30,530 nucleotides of DNA from positions 1 to 30,530 of the forward strand of contig SCUR01000051.1 in the NCBI GenBank assembly GCA_004297235.1, written 5' to 3'. Of the stretch, positions 1-7,529 are shown piece by piece. Source of the stretch: Candidatus Manganitrophaceae bacterium (GTDB taxonomy: Bacteria; Nitrospirota; Nitrospiria; SBBL01; Manganitrophaceae). The notes under the pieces were generated by a model. That model was not told the DNA's origin. It saw only the letters and a program-made list of their open reading frames with translations, and did not search any database. A program made the translations under genes and the position numbers. Each line of letters starts with the position of its first letter. Positions within the stretch are counted from its first letter, which is position 1.

Positions 1-417
1 AAAATTTTCACGGACGGCGCGGGGACTGCCGGGAAGATTCAGAATGAGGGTTTTCTTTCGAATGCCGGCAATTCCGCGCGAAATGATTGCCTTGGGATTT
101 TTTCGGTATCCTTCCATTCGCATGATCTCACCCATGCCGGGAATCAACCGATCGATCACCTCCATCGTCGCTTCCGGGGTGACATCGCGGGGAGAAACCC
201 CGGTCCCGCCGGTGGTGAGCGCCAGATCGACTTTCCATCGGTCGCAGAAGGCGATCAGCTGTTTTTGAATCTCCTCGCTCTCATCCGGGACAACCTGATA
301 GACCGTGACCTTTCCGGGGAGTTGATCGACCAATTGATGGAGCAGAAGACCGCTTGCATCTTCTCGTTTTCCGGCAGCCCCTTTATCGCTGATGGTCAGA
401 ATGCCGACTGAGAACAT
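1..417 (-). CDS. mogA: molybdopterin adenylyltransferase MogA/MoaB family (3' end outside window)
   Basis: This family adenylylates molybdopterin before molybdenum insertion in the cytoplasmic molybdenum-cofactor pathway. The protein opens MFSVGILTISDKGAAGKRED. It carries the family motif TTGGTGVSPRDVTPEA at about residues 68-83 and NLPGSPRAV at about 127-135. The ATG at 415-417 follows an AGAGGAAC ribosome-binding site at good spacing. About 139 codons are visible; the family is usually 150-180 residues, so only a short C-terminal piece is missing. It lies 17 bp after ruvB on the same strand and is probably the last visible gene of the yebC-ruvCAB unit. MogA and MoaB paralogues cannot be separated from this fragment alone. 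Confidence 0.88.
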   Translation of the reverse strand, partial: MFSVGILTISDKGAAGKREDASGLLLHQLVDQLPGKVTVYQVVPDESEEIQKQLIAFCDRWKVDLALTTGGTGVSPRDVTPEATMEVIDRLIPGMGEIMRMEGYRKNPKAIISRGIAGIRKKTLILNLPGSPRAVRENF

Positions 418-434
418 CGTTCCTCTTTTCTTGC

Positions 435-1454
435 TCACCAAAGACGCGGCTGCGTGTTTTCGGAGCGCTTCATTCCAAAATGCTGGTACGCCAGATCGGT
501 TGCCATCCGTCCTCGGGCGGTCCGATCGAGGTACCCTCCCTGGATCAGGAACGGCTCATAGACATCTTCGAGCGTCTCGCGCTCTTCGCCGAGGGCGGTC
601 GCCAGGGTTTCGACGCCGACCGGTCCGCCGCCGAATTTTTCGATCATGAGCCGCAGATATTTTCTGTCCATGGAATCGAATCCGGCGGAGTCGATCTCCA
701 TCTGGGAGAGCGCCTGACGGGCCACCTCCAGGAGGATTCGCCCGTCCGATTTCACTTCGGCGAAATCGCGAACGCGCCGCAAAATGCGGTTGGCGATCCG
801 GGGGGTCCCCCGCGTTCGGGCGGCGATCTCATACGCGGCCGCCTGTTCAATCCCGATATTCAGCAGCTTGGCCGACCGGGCGATGATCTGCTCCAGCTCT
901 TCGGGCCGATAAAATTCAAGACGGTTGATAATCCCGAACCGCTCGCGCAGCGGCGAGGTCAGAAGACCGGCGCGGGTGGTCGCGCCGATGAGGGTAAATT
1001 TCGGCAAATTGAATTTAAGCGTCCGGGCCGAAGGGCCCTGCCCGATGATCAGGTCGAGCTGAAAGTCCTCCATGGCCGGATAGAGGACCTCTTCGACCGC
1101 CGGATGCAGCCGATGGATCTCGTCGATGAAGAAAACATCTCCTTCGGAGAGATTGCTTAAAATCGCCGCCAGATCCCCCGGATGCTCCACCGCCGGGCCC
1201 GAGGTCGCCTTGAGGTTCACCCCCAATTCACGCGCGATAATATTGGCCAGCGTCGTCTTGCCGAGACCGGGAGGACCGTAGAAAATGACATGGTCGAGGA
1301 CATCTCCCCGCTTCTTGGCGGCCTCGATGTAGATCCGGAGGTTCTCCTTGATCCGCGTCTGGCCGACATATTCGTCGAGGGAGTTCGGACGGAGGCTCGC
1401 TTCCATCCGCTTTTCTTCCTCGTTTAATTGTGCCGTTAAGATCCGTTCAATCAT
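435..1454 (-). CDS. ruvB: Holliday junction branch migration ATPase RuvB
   Basis: RuvB is the hexameric AAA+ motor that drives branch migration of Holliday junctions together with RuvA. The 339-residue product has normal length. It shows Walker A GPPGLGKTT at about 60-68, Walker B DEIH at about 111-114, sensor-type GATTRAG at about 157-163 and the arginine-finger segment SPLRERFG near residue 170. A C-terminal winged-helix region from about 260 holds GGGPVGVETLA. The start is an ATG at 1452-1454, 10 bp after the ruvA stop. The order ruvC-ruvA-ruvB is the common bacterial arrangement and supports one transcript. Confidence 0.98.
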   Translation of the reverse strand: MIERILTAQLNEEEKRMEASLRPNSLDEYVGQTRIKENLRIYIEAAKKRGDVLDHVIFYGPPGLGKTTLANIIARELGVNLKATSGPAVEHPGDLAAILSNLSEGDVFFIDEIHRLHPAVEEVLYPAMEDFQLDLIIGQGPSARTLKFNLPKFTLIGATTRAGLLTSPLRERFGIINRLEFYRPEELEQIIARSAKLLNIGIEQAAAYEIAARTRGTPRIANRILRRVRDFAEVKSDGRILLEVARQALSQMEIDSAGFDSMDRKYLRLMIEKFGGGPVGVETLATALGEERETLEDVYEPFLIQGGYLDRTARGRMATDLAYQHFGMKRSENTQPRLW

Positions 1455-1464
1455 GATTCACCCA

Positions 1465-2079
1465 CTAACCGACTTTTGCAAGCTTCTTCAGCGCCTTCTT
1501 GATCAACCCTTCCACGAAATCGGATGCGGATCCTTCCTCGCCCACAATCGTGTCGATCACCCGCTTCGCCTCGTTCCGGCTGTATCCAAGATTCACCAGC
1601 GCCGAGAGGGCGTCCTCCTTCATTTTCTCCGATTCCGAACCGGCCGGGGCCGACGTTTGGAGGCCGGCGAGGCTGAGGGCGCTCACCTTCTCTCTGAGCT
1701 CCAGGACCAACCGCCCCGCCGTCTTCGGCCCGACCCCCGGGATGGCCCGAAGCCGATCGACGTTCCCGTCCCGCAGAGCCTGAACCAGCTCCGTCAACTC
1801 CATCCCGGAGAGAATCCCCAGCGCCACCTTCGGCCCGACACCGGAAACCCCGAGGAGGAGCAGGAAGAGCTCCTTTTCAAGCGCGGAGAGGAACCCGTAG
1901 AGTTGAAGCGCATCTTCGCGCACATGCGTGTAGACCTGGAGAGAGACACTCTCCTTCACCTCCGGCAATCGGTAAAAGGTGTTGAGCGGAATAAAGAGCT
2001 GATAGCCGATTCCATGCACCTCCACAATGAGGGCGTTCGGCGTTTTATCAAGAATGGTTCCGGTGATCGATGCAATCAT
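1465..2079 (-). CDS. ruvA: Holliday junction branch migration complex subunit RuvA
   Basis: RuvA is the tetrameric protein that binds four-way junctions and loads RuvB rings. The 204-residue product has the three expected parts: an N-terminal OB-fold (about 1-63, starting MIASITGTIL), two helix-hairpin-helix motifs (LLGVSGVGPKVALGIL near 75-90 and AIPGVGPKTAGRLVLEL near 112-128), and a C-terminal RuvB-contacting domain from about 155 after a Ser/Ala/Glu-rich linker. The ATG lies inside the ruvC stop region, giving a 4-bp overlap that suggests translational coupling. Confidence 0.98.
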   Translation of the reverse strand: MIASITGTILDKTPNALIVEVHGIGYQLFIPLNTFYRLPEVKESVSLQVYTHVREDALQLYGFLSALEKELFLLLLGVSGVGPKVALGILSGMELTELVQALRDGNVDRLRAIPGVGPKTAGRLVLELREKVSALSLAGLQTSAPAGSESEKMKEDALSALVNLGYSRNEAKRVIDTIVGEEGSASDFVEGLIKKALKKLAKVG

Positions 2080-2630
2080 CTTTCATCCAAACCTAAATTC
2101 GAGCGCGTCCGTCCGATTTTCTCCGCCGCCTCGATCTTGCTGTGGAATTGGGCGGAATGGATATGGCAGATCGCGACCGCGGCGGCGTCGGCCGCATGCT
2201 CCGAGGCAAGCAGGGTCGAAAGCTGAAGCAGCCGGCCGGTCATCTGCTGGATTTGCTCCTTGGTCGCCCCCCCATAACCGACCACCGCCATCTTGACTGC
2301 GGTCGGGGTGTACTCAAAAACGGGGATTTGATGGAACTCCGCCGCCAGCAGGGCAACCCCGCGGGCCTGGCCGAGCTTGAGCGCCGATTTGAAATTCTTG
2401 GCAAGGAAAGTATCTTCGATGGCGAGAGCGATCGGGAGTTCTTCTTGAATCACCTGCAGGAGGCCGTCAAAGAGGTGCTTGAGTCGTTTCGGAAAGGAGT
2501 GTTGCGGGGTCGTCCGGACCTCGCCGGATCTCTTCAAGATCAGCCGGCCCGCAGAGGCTTCCTCCAGGATCGCATATCCTGTCACACCCATTCCCGGATC
2601 GATCCCTAAGATTGGCCCTAAAATCGGCAT
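2076..2630 (-). CDS. ruvC: crossover junction endodeoxyribonuclease RuvC
   Basis: RuvC resolves Holliday junctions by paired incisions, using an RNase H-like fold and acidic metal ligands. The 184-residue product shows ILGIDPGMGVTGYAI with D11, AIEDTFLAKNFKSALKLGQA with E72, and SEHAADAAAVA with H145 and D148. These match the usual D/E/H/D catalytic set. It is slightly longer than E. coli RuvC because of a short N-terminal MPILGP stretch and a C-terminal tail. It is the first ruv gene downstream of yebC and overlaps ruvA by 4 bp. Confidence 0.97.
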   Translation of the reverse strand: MPILGPILGIDPGMGVTGYAILEEASAGRLILKRSGEVRTTPQHSFPKRLKHLFDGLLQVIQEELPIALAIEDTFLAKNFKSALKLGQARGVALLAAEFHQIPVFEYTPTAVKMAVVGYGGATKEQIQQMTGRLLQLSTLLASEHAADAAAVAICHIHSAQFHSKIEAAEKIGRTRSNLGLDER

Positions 2631-2673
2631 GCGGGGCTATCGGTCTCCCCTTGAGATAGGTTCCACTGAAGCG

Positions 2674-3426
2674 CTATCCCGCCATCTTCGCCATCACTTC
2701 GTCGGGTATATCGAAGTTGGCATAGACGTTCTGAACGTCGTCGTGATCTTCGAGCGCTTCCATCAACCGAAGCATCTGCTCGGCCTCTTTCCCTTCCAGC
2801 CGGATGTAGGTCTGCGGAAGAAAGGTCACTTCCGAAAAAGAGGGGGTCAGGCCCGCATCGGTCATCGCCTTCTTTACCTTCTCGAAATCGGCCGGGGCAG
2901 TGATCACTTCAAAAAGGGTCGGATCGTCCGAGCGGATATCCTCCGCCCCCGCATCCAGCGCCACCGACATCAACTTCTCCTCATCGGCTTTCTGCTTCTC
3001 GATCGAGAGATACCCCTTCTTCTGAAACATCCAGGAAACCGAACCCGACTCTCCCATGTTGCCGCCGCTCTTGGAGAGGAGATGGCGGATCTCGGAGACC
3101 GTCCGGTTTTTGTTATCCGACATGATTTGGATGATGATCGCCACCCCGCCCGGCCCGTAACCCTCGTAGGTCATCTCCTCATACGAGACGCCGGGGAGCT
3201 CACCGGTTCCCTTTTGAACCGCTTTCTTAATGTTATCGGCCGGCATGTTATTTTCTTTGGCTTTGAGGATCGCCGTCCGAAGGCGGGGATTTCCTTCCGG
3301 ATCTCCTCCTCCAATCTTCGCCGCAACGGTGATCTCGCGGATGATCTTGGTGAAAATTTTCCCCCGCTTCGAGTCCGCCGCCGCCTTCTTATGCTTGGTT
3401 GTCGCCCATTTAGAATGACCGGACAT
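2674..3426 (-). CDS. yebC: YebC/PmpR family protein (TACO1-like)
   Basis: YebC-family proteins are cytoplasmic. Some act as transcriptional regulators and others relieve ribosome stalling. The 250-residue product starts MSGHSKWATTKHKKAA, the family's conserved N-terminus, and contains MPADNIKKAVQKGTG and YEGYGPGGVAIIIQ. I chose the ATG at 3424-3426, preceded by GGAGAAGCT, over an upstream in-frame codon that would add 20 non-conserved residues. It heads the ruvCAB-mogA group, and yebC-ruvC linkage is widespread in bacteria. A TTGACA promoter lies about 40-70 bp upstream. The molecular role in this organism cannot be read from sequence. Confidence 0.95.
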   Translation of the reverse strand: MSGHSKWATTKHKKAAADSKRGKIFTKIIREITVAAKIGGGDPEGNPRLRTAILKAKENNMPADNIKKAVQKGTGELPGVSYEEMTYEGYGPGGVAIIIQIMSDNKNRTVSEIRHLLSKSGGNMGESGSVSWMFQKKGYLSIEKQKADEEKLMSVALDAGAEDIRSDDPTLFEVITAPADFEKVKKAMTDAGLTPSFSEVTFLPQTYIRLEGKEAEQMLRLMEALEDHDDVQNVYANFDIPDEVMAKMAG

Positions 3427-3464
3427 AGCTTCTCCAATTGTATAGAAACTAAAGAATCCAGATA

Positions 3465-3494
3465 TTTTTAGCACAATCGAGCGCAAAGTGTCAA
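3465..3494 (-). promoter_or_regulatory. sigma70-type promoter for yebC-ruvCAB-mogA
   Basis: On the minus strand there is a perfect -35 TTGACA (3489-3494), an 18-bp spacer and a -10-like TAAAAA (3465-3470) in an A/T-rich stretch. It lies 38 bp or more upstream of the yebC start, leaving room for the GGAGAAG ribosome-binding site. The -10 is only a 4/6 match, so confidence is moderate. The 3495-3609 stretch up to the uvrC stop shows no gene and no clear terminator. Confidence 0.6.
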
Positions 3495-3609
3495 TTGAAC
3501 AAGACGAAAATGAGGGTGAGGAGTCAGTCGTTCGGAGTAAGGAGGAAGGGCTTGCGCGGGAGAGGGCGATGGCTCCGACCGCGGGGTGTGGGACCCACGA
3601 TCTTAATCT

Positions 3610-5415
3610 TCAAGAGTGCAATGACTCGAAGACTTTCCGAGCGACCGTCTTGTTCATTGAAGGGGCCGCTTCCAGCTCTTCCAAACTCGCCGCGCGAATT
3701 TTCGAGACGCTCCCGAAGTGCTTGAGCAACGCGAGCCGTCGGGTCTTCCCGATCCCCTCGATCTCCTGCAGCGGCGACTCCAGCATTTTTTTATCGCGGA
3801 TCTTCCGATGATAGGAAACCGCAAAGCGGTGCGCCTCATCCCGAATCTGCTGAAGCAGATGCGTGTCGGGGGAGCCGACCGGAAGCTCGATCGGATCCGA
3901 AAGATCGGGCAGATAAACCCGCTCCCACCGGTCCTCCCGTTCCTTGGCAAGACCGATCAAATCGACCGATCCGAGATCGAATTTATCCAGTACCTCCCGG
4001 ACCGCCGAGATCTGCCCCTTCCCGCCGTCGATCAAGAAGAGGTCGGGCGGCGATTCTCCCTTCTCCTTCAGTGAAGCCAATCTGCGCGTGAGGACCTCCG
4101 CCATCATTCCGAAGTCGTTCGCCCCCTCGATCGTCTTGATCCGGAAATGGCGGTAATCCGATTTCTTCGCCTTGGCATTCTCGAAAACCACCATCGATCC
4201 GACGGCGCTGGTTCCCATTATATTGGAGATATCGTACCCCTCGATCCGGCGGGGAAGACGGGAAAGCTGTAAAAGCGCCTGAAGTTTCTCCAAGGTCGTT
4301 TCTCCCCCCTCGCGAATCTGAAAGTGGTTCGCCAGGGAGGCACGCCCATTTTCGAGCGCCAGCTCAAGAAGATGCGCCCCCTTCCCGCGCGAGGGGGAAA
4401 CGAGATGGACCGGCCCGCCGCGCCGCCCCGAAAGCCATTCCTCCAAAACGGCGGCCTCCGCGAGGGGGATGGGGAGGAGGATCTCCCGCGGAATGAGCCC
4501 TTCCTTGTTATAAAACTGCTGTAGAAACGCGGCATAGAGCTCCTCATCGAGGGTCTCGCCGACATTCTCAAAGAAGAAATCTTTTCGTCCGACCATCATC
4601 CCGCCCCGGATAAAGAGAATTTGAAGATCGGCCGTCTCCCCTTCCCGCGCCAGGGCGATCACGTCTTGATCCTCCATCTGCGTGGAGGTGACCCGCTGCC
4701 GCTCCAAGGCGCGCTCGATCTTCGCGATTTGATCCCGAAGGCGGGCGGCCGCTTCAAAATTGAGCTCCCCCGCTTTCTTCTCCATCAGCGCCCGCATCGT
4801 CTTGAGCAGCACTTTGTCTTTCCCCTCCAGAAAGAGGCGGACTTGCTGGAGCATCTGGTGGTAATCTTCTTTCGATTGATTTCCCGTGCAGGGGGCAAGA
4901 CAGCGTTTGATCTCAAACTCGATGCAGGCCCGCCCTGCCTTGCCGTCGATGTCGATCGTGCAGTTCGGAAGGGGAAAGATCTTCCTCAAGAGCCGGAGCA
5001 TCTCATACAGCCCCCCTGTCGGGACATACGGGCCGAAGTAGAGGGCGCCGTCTCTTTTGACGCGGCGGACGATCTCCAACCGGGGATAATCCTCCTTCAT
5101 GTCAAGGCGAAGCAGGGGGTAGTTCTTGTCGTCCCGGAGAACGACATTATACTTCGGCCGATGTTTCTTGATCAGGTTGCTCTCAAGGATCAACGCCTCC
5201 AGATTGGTCCCGGTGACAAGGTACTCCAAATCAGCCACCTGCGAAACCATTGATTGAGTTTTCGGCGTCAGATCGGCGTTGTTGCGGAAATAACTGCGGA
5301 CTCGATCGGAAAGATCTTTCGCTTTTCCGATGTAGAGCACCTCCCCCCGCTTTCCCTTCATGAGGTAGACCCCGGGACCATGGGGGAGCGCTTCTAATTT
5401 TTGTTTTATCTCCAT
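3610..5415 (-). CDS. uvrC: excinuclease ABC subunit UvrC
   Basis: UvrC makes the dual incisions in nucleotide excision repair after UvrA/UvrB damage recognition. The 601-residue product has an N-terminal GIY-YIG nuclease (GVY 15-17, YIG 28-30, R38/R40, E78), a UVR helical hairpin near 200-240, a C-terminal RNase H-like nuclease (GYDISN with D395, LIDGGKGQ with D463) and terminal helix-hairpin-helix motifs (EIEGIGKTRRLALLKHFG). Cysteines C152, C164, C172 and C176 are spaced as in UvrC proteins reported to bind an iron-sulfur cluster. The start is uncertain: ATGs at 5415 and 5427 and a TTG at 5457 are in frame. I prefer 5415 because it gives the usual short N-terminus and because a candidate -10 box covers 5428-5433. 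Confidence 0.97.
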   Translation of the reverse strand: MEIKQKLEALPHGPGVYLMKGKRGEVLYIGKAKDLSDRVRSYFRNNADLTPKTQSMVSQVADLEYLVTGTNLEALILESNLIKKHRPKYNVVLRDDKNYPLLRLDMKEDYPRLEIVRRVKRDGALYFGPYVPTGGLYEMLRLLRKIFPLPNCTIDIDGKAGRACIEFEIKRCLAPCTGNQSKEDYHQMLQQVRLFLEGKDKVLLKTMRALMEKKAGELNFEAAARLRDQIAKIERALERQRVTSTQMEDQDVIALAREGETADLQILFIRGGMMVGRKDFFFENVGETLDEELYAAFLQQFYNKEGLIPREILLPIPLAEAAVLEEWLSGRRGGPVHLVSPSRGKGAHLLELALENGRASLANHFQIREGGETTLEKLQALLQLSRLPRRIEGYDISNIMGTSAVGSMVVFENAKAKKSDYRHFRIKTIEGANDFGMMAEVLTRRLASLKEKGESPPDLFLIDGGKGQISAVREVLDKFDLGSVDLIGLAKEREDRWERVYLPDLSDPIELPVGSPDTHLLQQIRDEAHRFAVSYHRKIRDKKMLESPLQEIEGIGKTRRLALLKHFGSVSKIRAASLEELEAAPSMNKTVARKVFESLHS

Positions 5416-5427
5416 AAATGATTCCAT

Positions 5428-5457
5428 TTTAAATCGAGACTCTTTCCGGCCGGTCAA
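5428..5457 (-). promoter_or_regulatory. candidate uvrC promoter adjoining the start codon
   Basis: Minus-strand TTGACC (5452-5457), an 18-bp spacer and TTTAAA (5428-5433). If real, transcription would start near 5421, just ahead of the ATG at 5415, and the mRNA would have almost no leader. No clear Shine-Dalgarno sequence precedes either ATG, which fits this reading but does not prove it. Confidence 0.35.
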
Positions 5458-5530
5458 AACGACGGCAATCCATGCCTATTCTAACAAACTTCCCCATCAA
5501 GAAATAGCGCCCTACTCCGAACGGCCAATA

Positions 5531-5565
5531 AAAAAGGCCCCCCGGTAGTAAGCCGGGGGGCCTTT
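5531..5565 (-). terminator. intrinsic terminator after the porin gene
   Basis: A perfect 13-bp inverted repeat (AAAGGCCCCCCGG at 5533-5545, its complement at 5553-5565) flanks a 7-nt loop. On the minus strand the stem runs straight into TTTTTTATT. It lies 21 bp past the porin stop codon and separates the porin from uvrC. The plus-strand side lacks a comparable T-run. Confidence 0.93.
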
Positions 5566-5586
5566 CAGATCAGATGAACCTCAATC

Positions 5587-6969
5587 TTAGAACATGTAGT
5601 TCAAAGAGATAATCCCTTTGAGCTGATTGTCGGTGCTGTTCGTTCCATTGACCGCCTTCCAGGCGTCTCCGGAAAGGAGATAACCGAGGTTGACGCCAAC
5701 AGCGACGTTATCATCCAGCTTGTGCCGGTGATTCAGATCGACTTCGATCCCGAGATCGCTATCGGCACCCGCCGCCAAATCTTCCGTGGTCCGGGCCCAG
5801 ATCGCGGCCACTTCGGTATGGCAGCTCTTACCGAAGGGAACCCCCTCTAACCCGGCGGAAACTTTCAGCGCGGTGATACCCGCACCGCCGACGCAGCTGG
5901 CTCCTCCGGAACCGATCCGGCCGCCGCCGAAGCTGGCGCATTGTCCTTCGCGATCGCTGACGATATTGTCGTTAACCAGGATATTGCCCAGAACGAAGTC
6001 TCCGGAAATCCCGTTGACGTTTCGCTCATCGGCTTTGGTCGTGTCATCGCCGGTGGTGTAGAGGGCAGTCACACCGACATCGGCGGCGGCGACTTTCAGA
6101 CCCACACCGATGAGGACGTTCATCCCCTTCAGATCAACCGAGGTGGAACCGGCGCCCGCGGTATCGGCGCTTCCGGTCAGGAAGTCGACTTCGGCGCCGA
6201 GGTTGATCGCACCGAACTTCCCGTCGGCCGTCAGACCCAGGGTCCAGAGATCGGTCGAGTCCGAAGTTCCTCCCCCGCCCAGTGCAGCACCGGGGAGAAA
6301 GGACGGACCCCGATCGAGCAGATAGGTGACGAAGATGCCGAGGTTGTGCATATCACCATGATTAATACCCGTTTTGAAGATGAAAAGATCGGTATCGCTT
6401 CCAGTGGCTCCGCCACCGGTGGCGACCGTCGAATTGGTATCGAGCAGTTTTCCGTCGGCCAACATCACCTCAAGTCCGCCCACCACGAATTTCCCGACGA
6501 TGGCGTCCATGGTGTCGTCGAGGATCAGGCTATGTCCGAGTTTGAATGGCTTACGGCCGAAGGCGAGTTTGACCATATTCAGATCGAGCTTTAGATAGGC
6601 TTCGCGGACTCCGACGATGTTGTAGCTTCCGCCTAAGTTAGCTGAGCCGAAACGGTAATTTCCTGTGGTGCAGCCGGTACCTGCAGGCGGTGCCGCACAT
6701 GGGCCAGCGGTTGTCGGATCTTTAAACGAGCTGGTAAAATCGAGCACCACGACCCCGGAGGTGATCCCCGAGGTCGCCGTGGTTCTGAGCCTGAAACGTC
6801 CATCGGCGAAGGCTTGCTCATCGCCGGTGTCATCGTTCGCATCGGTCACGTTGTCGGCGTAAATACCTCGGACGCGAAAATCCCCTTCAAACTTAATATC
6901 TGCTGCATAGAGCGACGCGGCTTGTAGCAGAACCGCACTTCCTAAGGCCATAACCCATAACTTCTTCAT
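5587..6969 (-). CDS. outer-membrane beta-barrel porin
   Basis: This is a probable diffusion porin of the outer membrane; its substrate is not identifiable. The 460-residue precursor begins with a signal peptide (MKKLWVMALGSAVLLQAASLYA, cleavage near residues 22-23). It then shows alternating strands and Gly/Asp/Thr-rich loops typical of a barrel, for example FRVRGIYAD and REAYLKLDLNMVKLAFGRKPF. It ends in LNYMF; the C-terminal Phe is the usual signal for BAM-dependent insertion. Five cysteines (91, 100, 344, 359, 383) fall in loop-like segments. The ATG is preceded by a near-ideal GGAGGT. The gene stands alone between its own promoter and terminator, as expected for an abundant envelope protein. 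Confidence 0.85.
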   Translation of the reverse strand: MKKLWVMALGSAVLLQAASLYAADIKFEGDFRVRGIYADNVTDANDDTGDEQAFADGRFRLRTTATSGITSGVVVLDFTSSFKDPTTAGPCAAPPAGTGCTTGNYRFGSANLGGSYNIVGVREAYLKLDLNMVKLAFGRKPFKLGHSLILDDTMDAIVGKFVVGGLEVMLADGKLLDTNSTVATGGGATGSDTDLFIFKTGINHGDMHNLGIFVTYLLDRGPSFLPGAALGGGGTSDSTDLWTLGLTADGKFGAINLGAEVDFLTGSADTAGAGSTSVDLKGMNVLIGVGLKVAAADVGVTALYTTGDDTTKADERNVNGISGDFVLGNILVNDNIVSDREGQCASFGGGRIGSGGASCVGGAGITALKVSAGLEGVPFGKSCHTEVAAIWARTTEDLAAGADSDLGIEVDLNHRHKLDDNVAVGVNLGYLLSGDAWKAVNGTNSTDNQLKGIISLNYMF

Positions 6970-7173
6970 TCGTAACCTCCTTTATCCGAATTTACCAGAG
7001 TAGAACTGAACAGATTCACAAAGAACTAGAGATCTAGAGATACAGTAACGAACAAATTGAGTGATGCCTTGGTAACCCCGTCACCCCCTTTCATCTAAAT
7101 TTAATAACCGGTGTGATAACTAATTTAAATATACTTGGACAGGAATATACTCGAAGCGAGTTTAAAAAAAACC
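6970..7173 (-). other. long 5' leader of the porin mRNA
   Basis: The inferred transcription start is near 7173, so about 200 nt separate it from the porin ATG. The stretch is A/T-rich with a G-rich patch (AAAGGGGGTGACGGGG on the minus strand) and a tandem 8-bp CTAGAGAT repeat near 7026-7043. I recognise no known riboswitch class and see no ORF with a ribosome-binding site. A role in small-RNA or stability control is possible but only inferred. Confidence 0.4.
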
Positions 7174-7179
7174 GGCCCG

Positions 7180-7209
7180 ACTATAGCACTTAAATAATTA
7201 GCGTGTCAA
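7180..7209 (-). promoter_or_regulatory. strong sigma70-type promoter for the porin gene
   Basis: Minus-strand TTGACA (7204-7209), an 18-bp A/T-rich spacer and TATAGT (7180-7185). The -35 box begins only 7 bp after the atpC stop codon. No terminator is visible between atpC and this promoter, so atp transcripts may also read into the porin. Confidence 0.82.
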
Positions 7210-7216
7210 GGATTTT

Positions 7217-7501
7217 TTAAGACATTTTTGTCGGATGGTCGATCTGGGCGGACTCGGTCAGCAGAACAACCTCGTTCTTGAGGATGTCGAGGAAGCCCGA
7301 CCCGATCAGGAAAGACTGAACCTTTCCCTCCGCCGACGTCACGGAGAGCTTGCCGGGCTGAAGGGTGGTGATGAGGGGGGCATGGTCGACCAAGACCCCG
7401 AGGCTTCCGGCGCCTCCGGGGGCGACGATCGACCGGACCGAGCCGTCGAAGAAGACCCGGTCCGGCGTAATGACGGTTAAATGAAAGGTTTTATCAGCCA
7501 T
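7217..7501 (-). CDS. atpC: F1 ATP synthase epsilon subunit, short form
   Basis: Epsilon is part of the central stalk of F1. The 94-residue product carries the N-terminal beta-sandwich (FHLTVITPDRVFFDGSV, GVLVDHAPLITTLQPG, GSGFLDILKNEVVLL) and stops right after it with IDHPTKMS. Typical epsilon subunits are about 130-140 residues, with a C-terminal two-helix hairpin that inhibits ATP hydrolysis; that part is absent. Downstream DNA is promoter and A/T-rich spacer, with no out-of-frame helical remnant, so this looks like a genuine short form rather than a recent frameshift. It is last in atpAGDC, 28 bp after atpD. Confidence 0.93.
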   Translation of the reverse strand: MADKTFHLTVITPDRVFFDGSVRSIVAPGGAGSLGVLVDHAPLITTLQPGKLSVTSAEGKVQSFLIGSGFLDILKNEVVLLTESAQIDHPTKMS

Positions 7502-7529
7502 GTCGTAGGAAGACCCCCAAGAGGAATCG

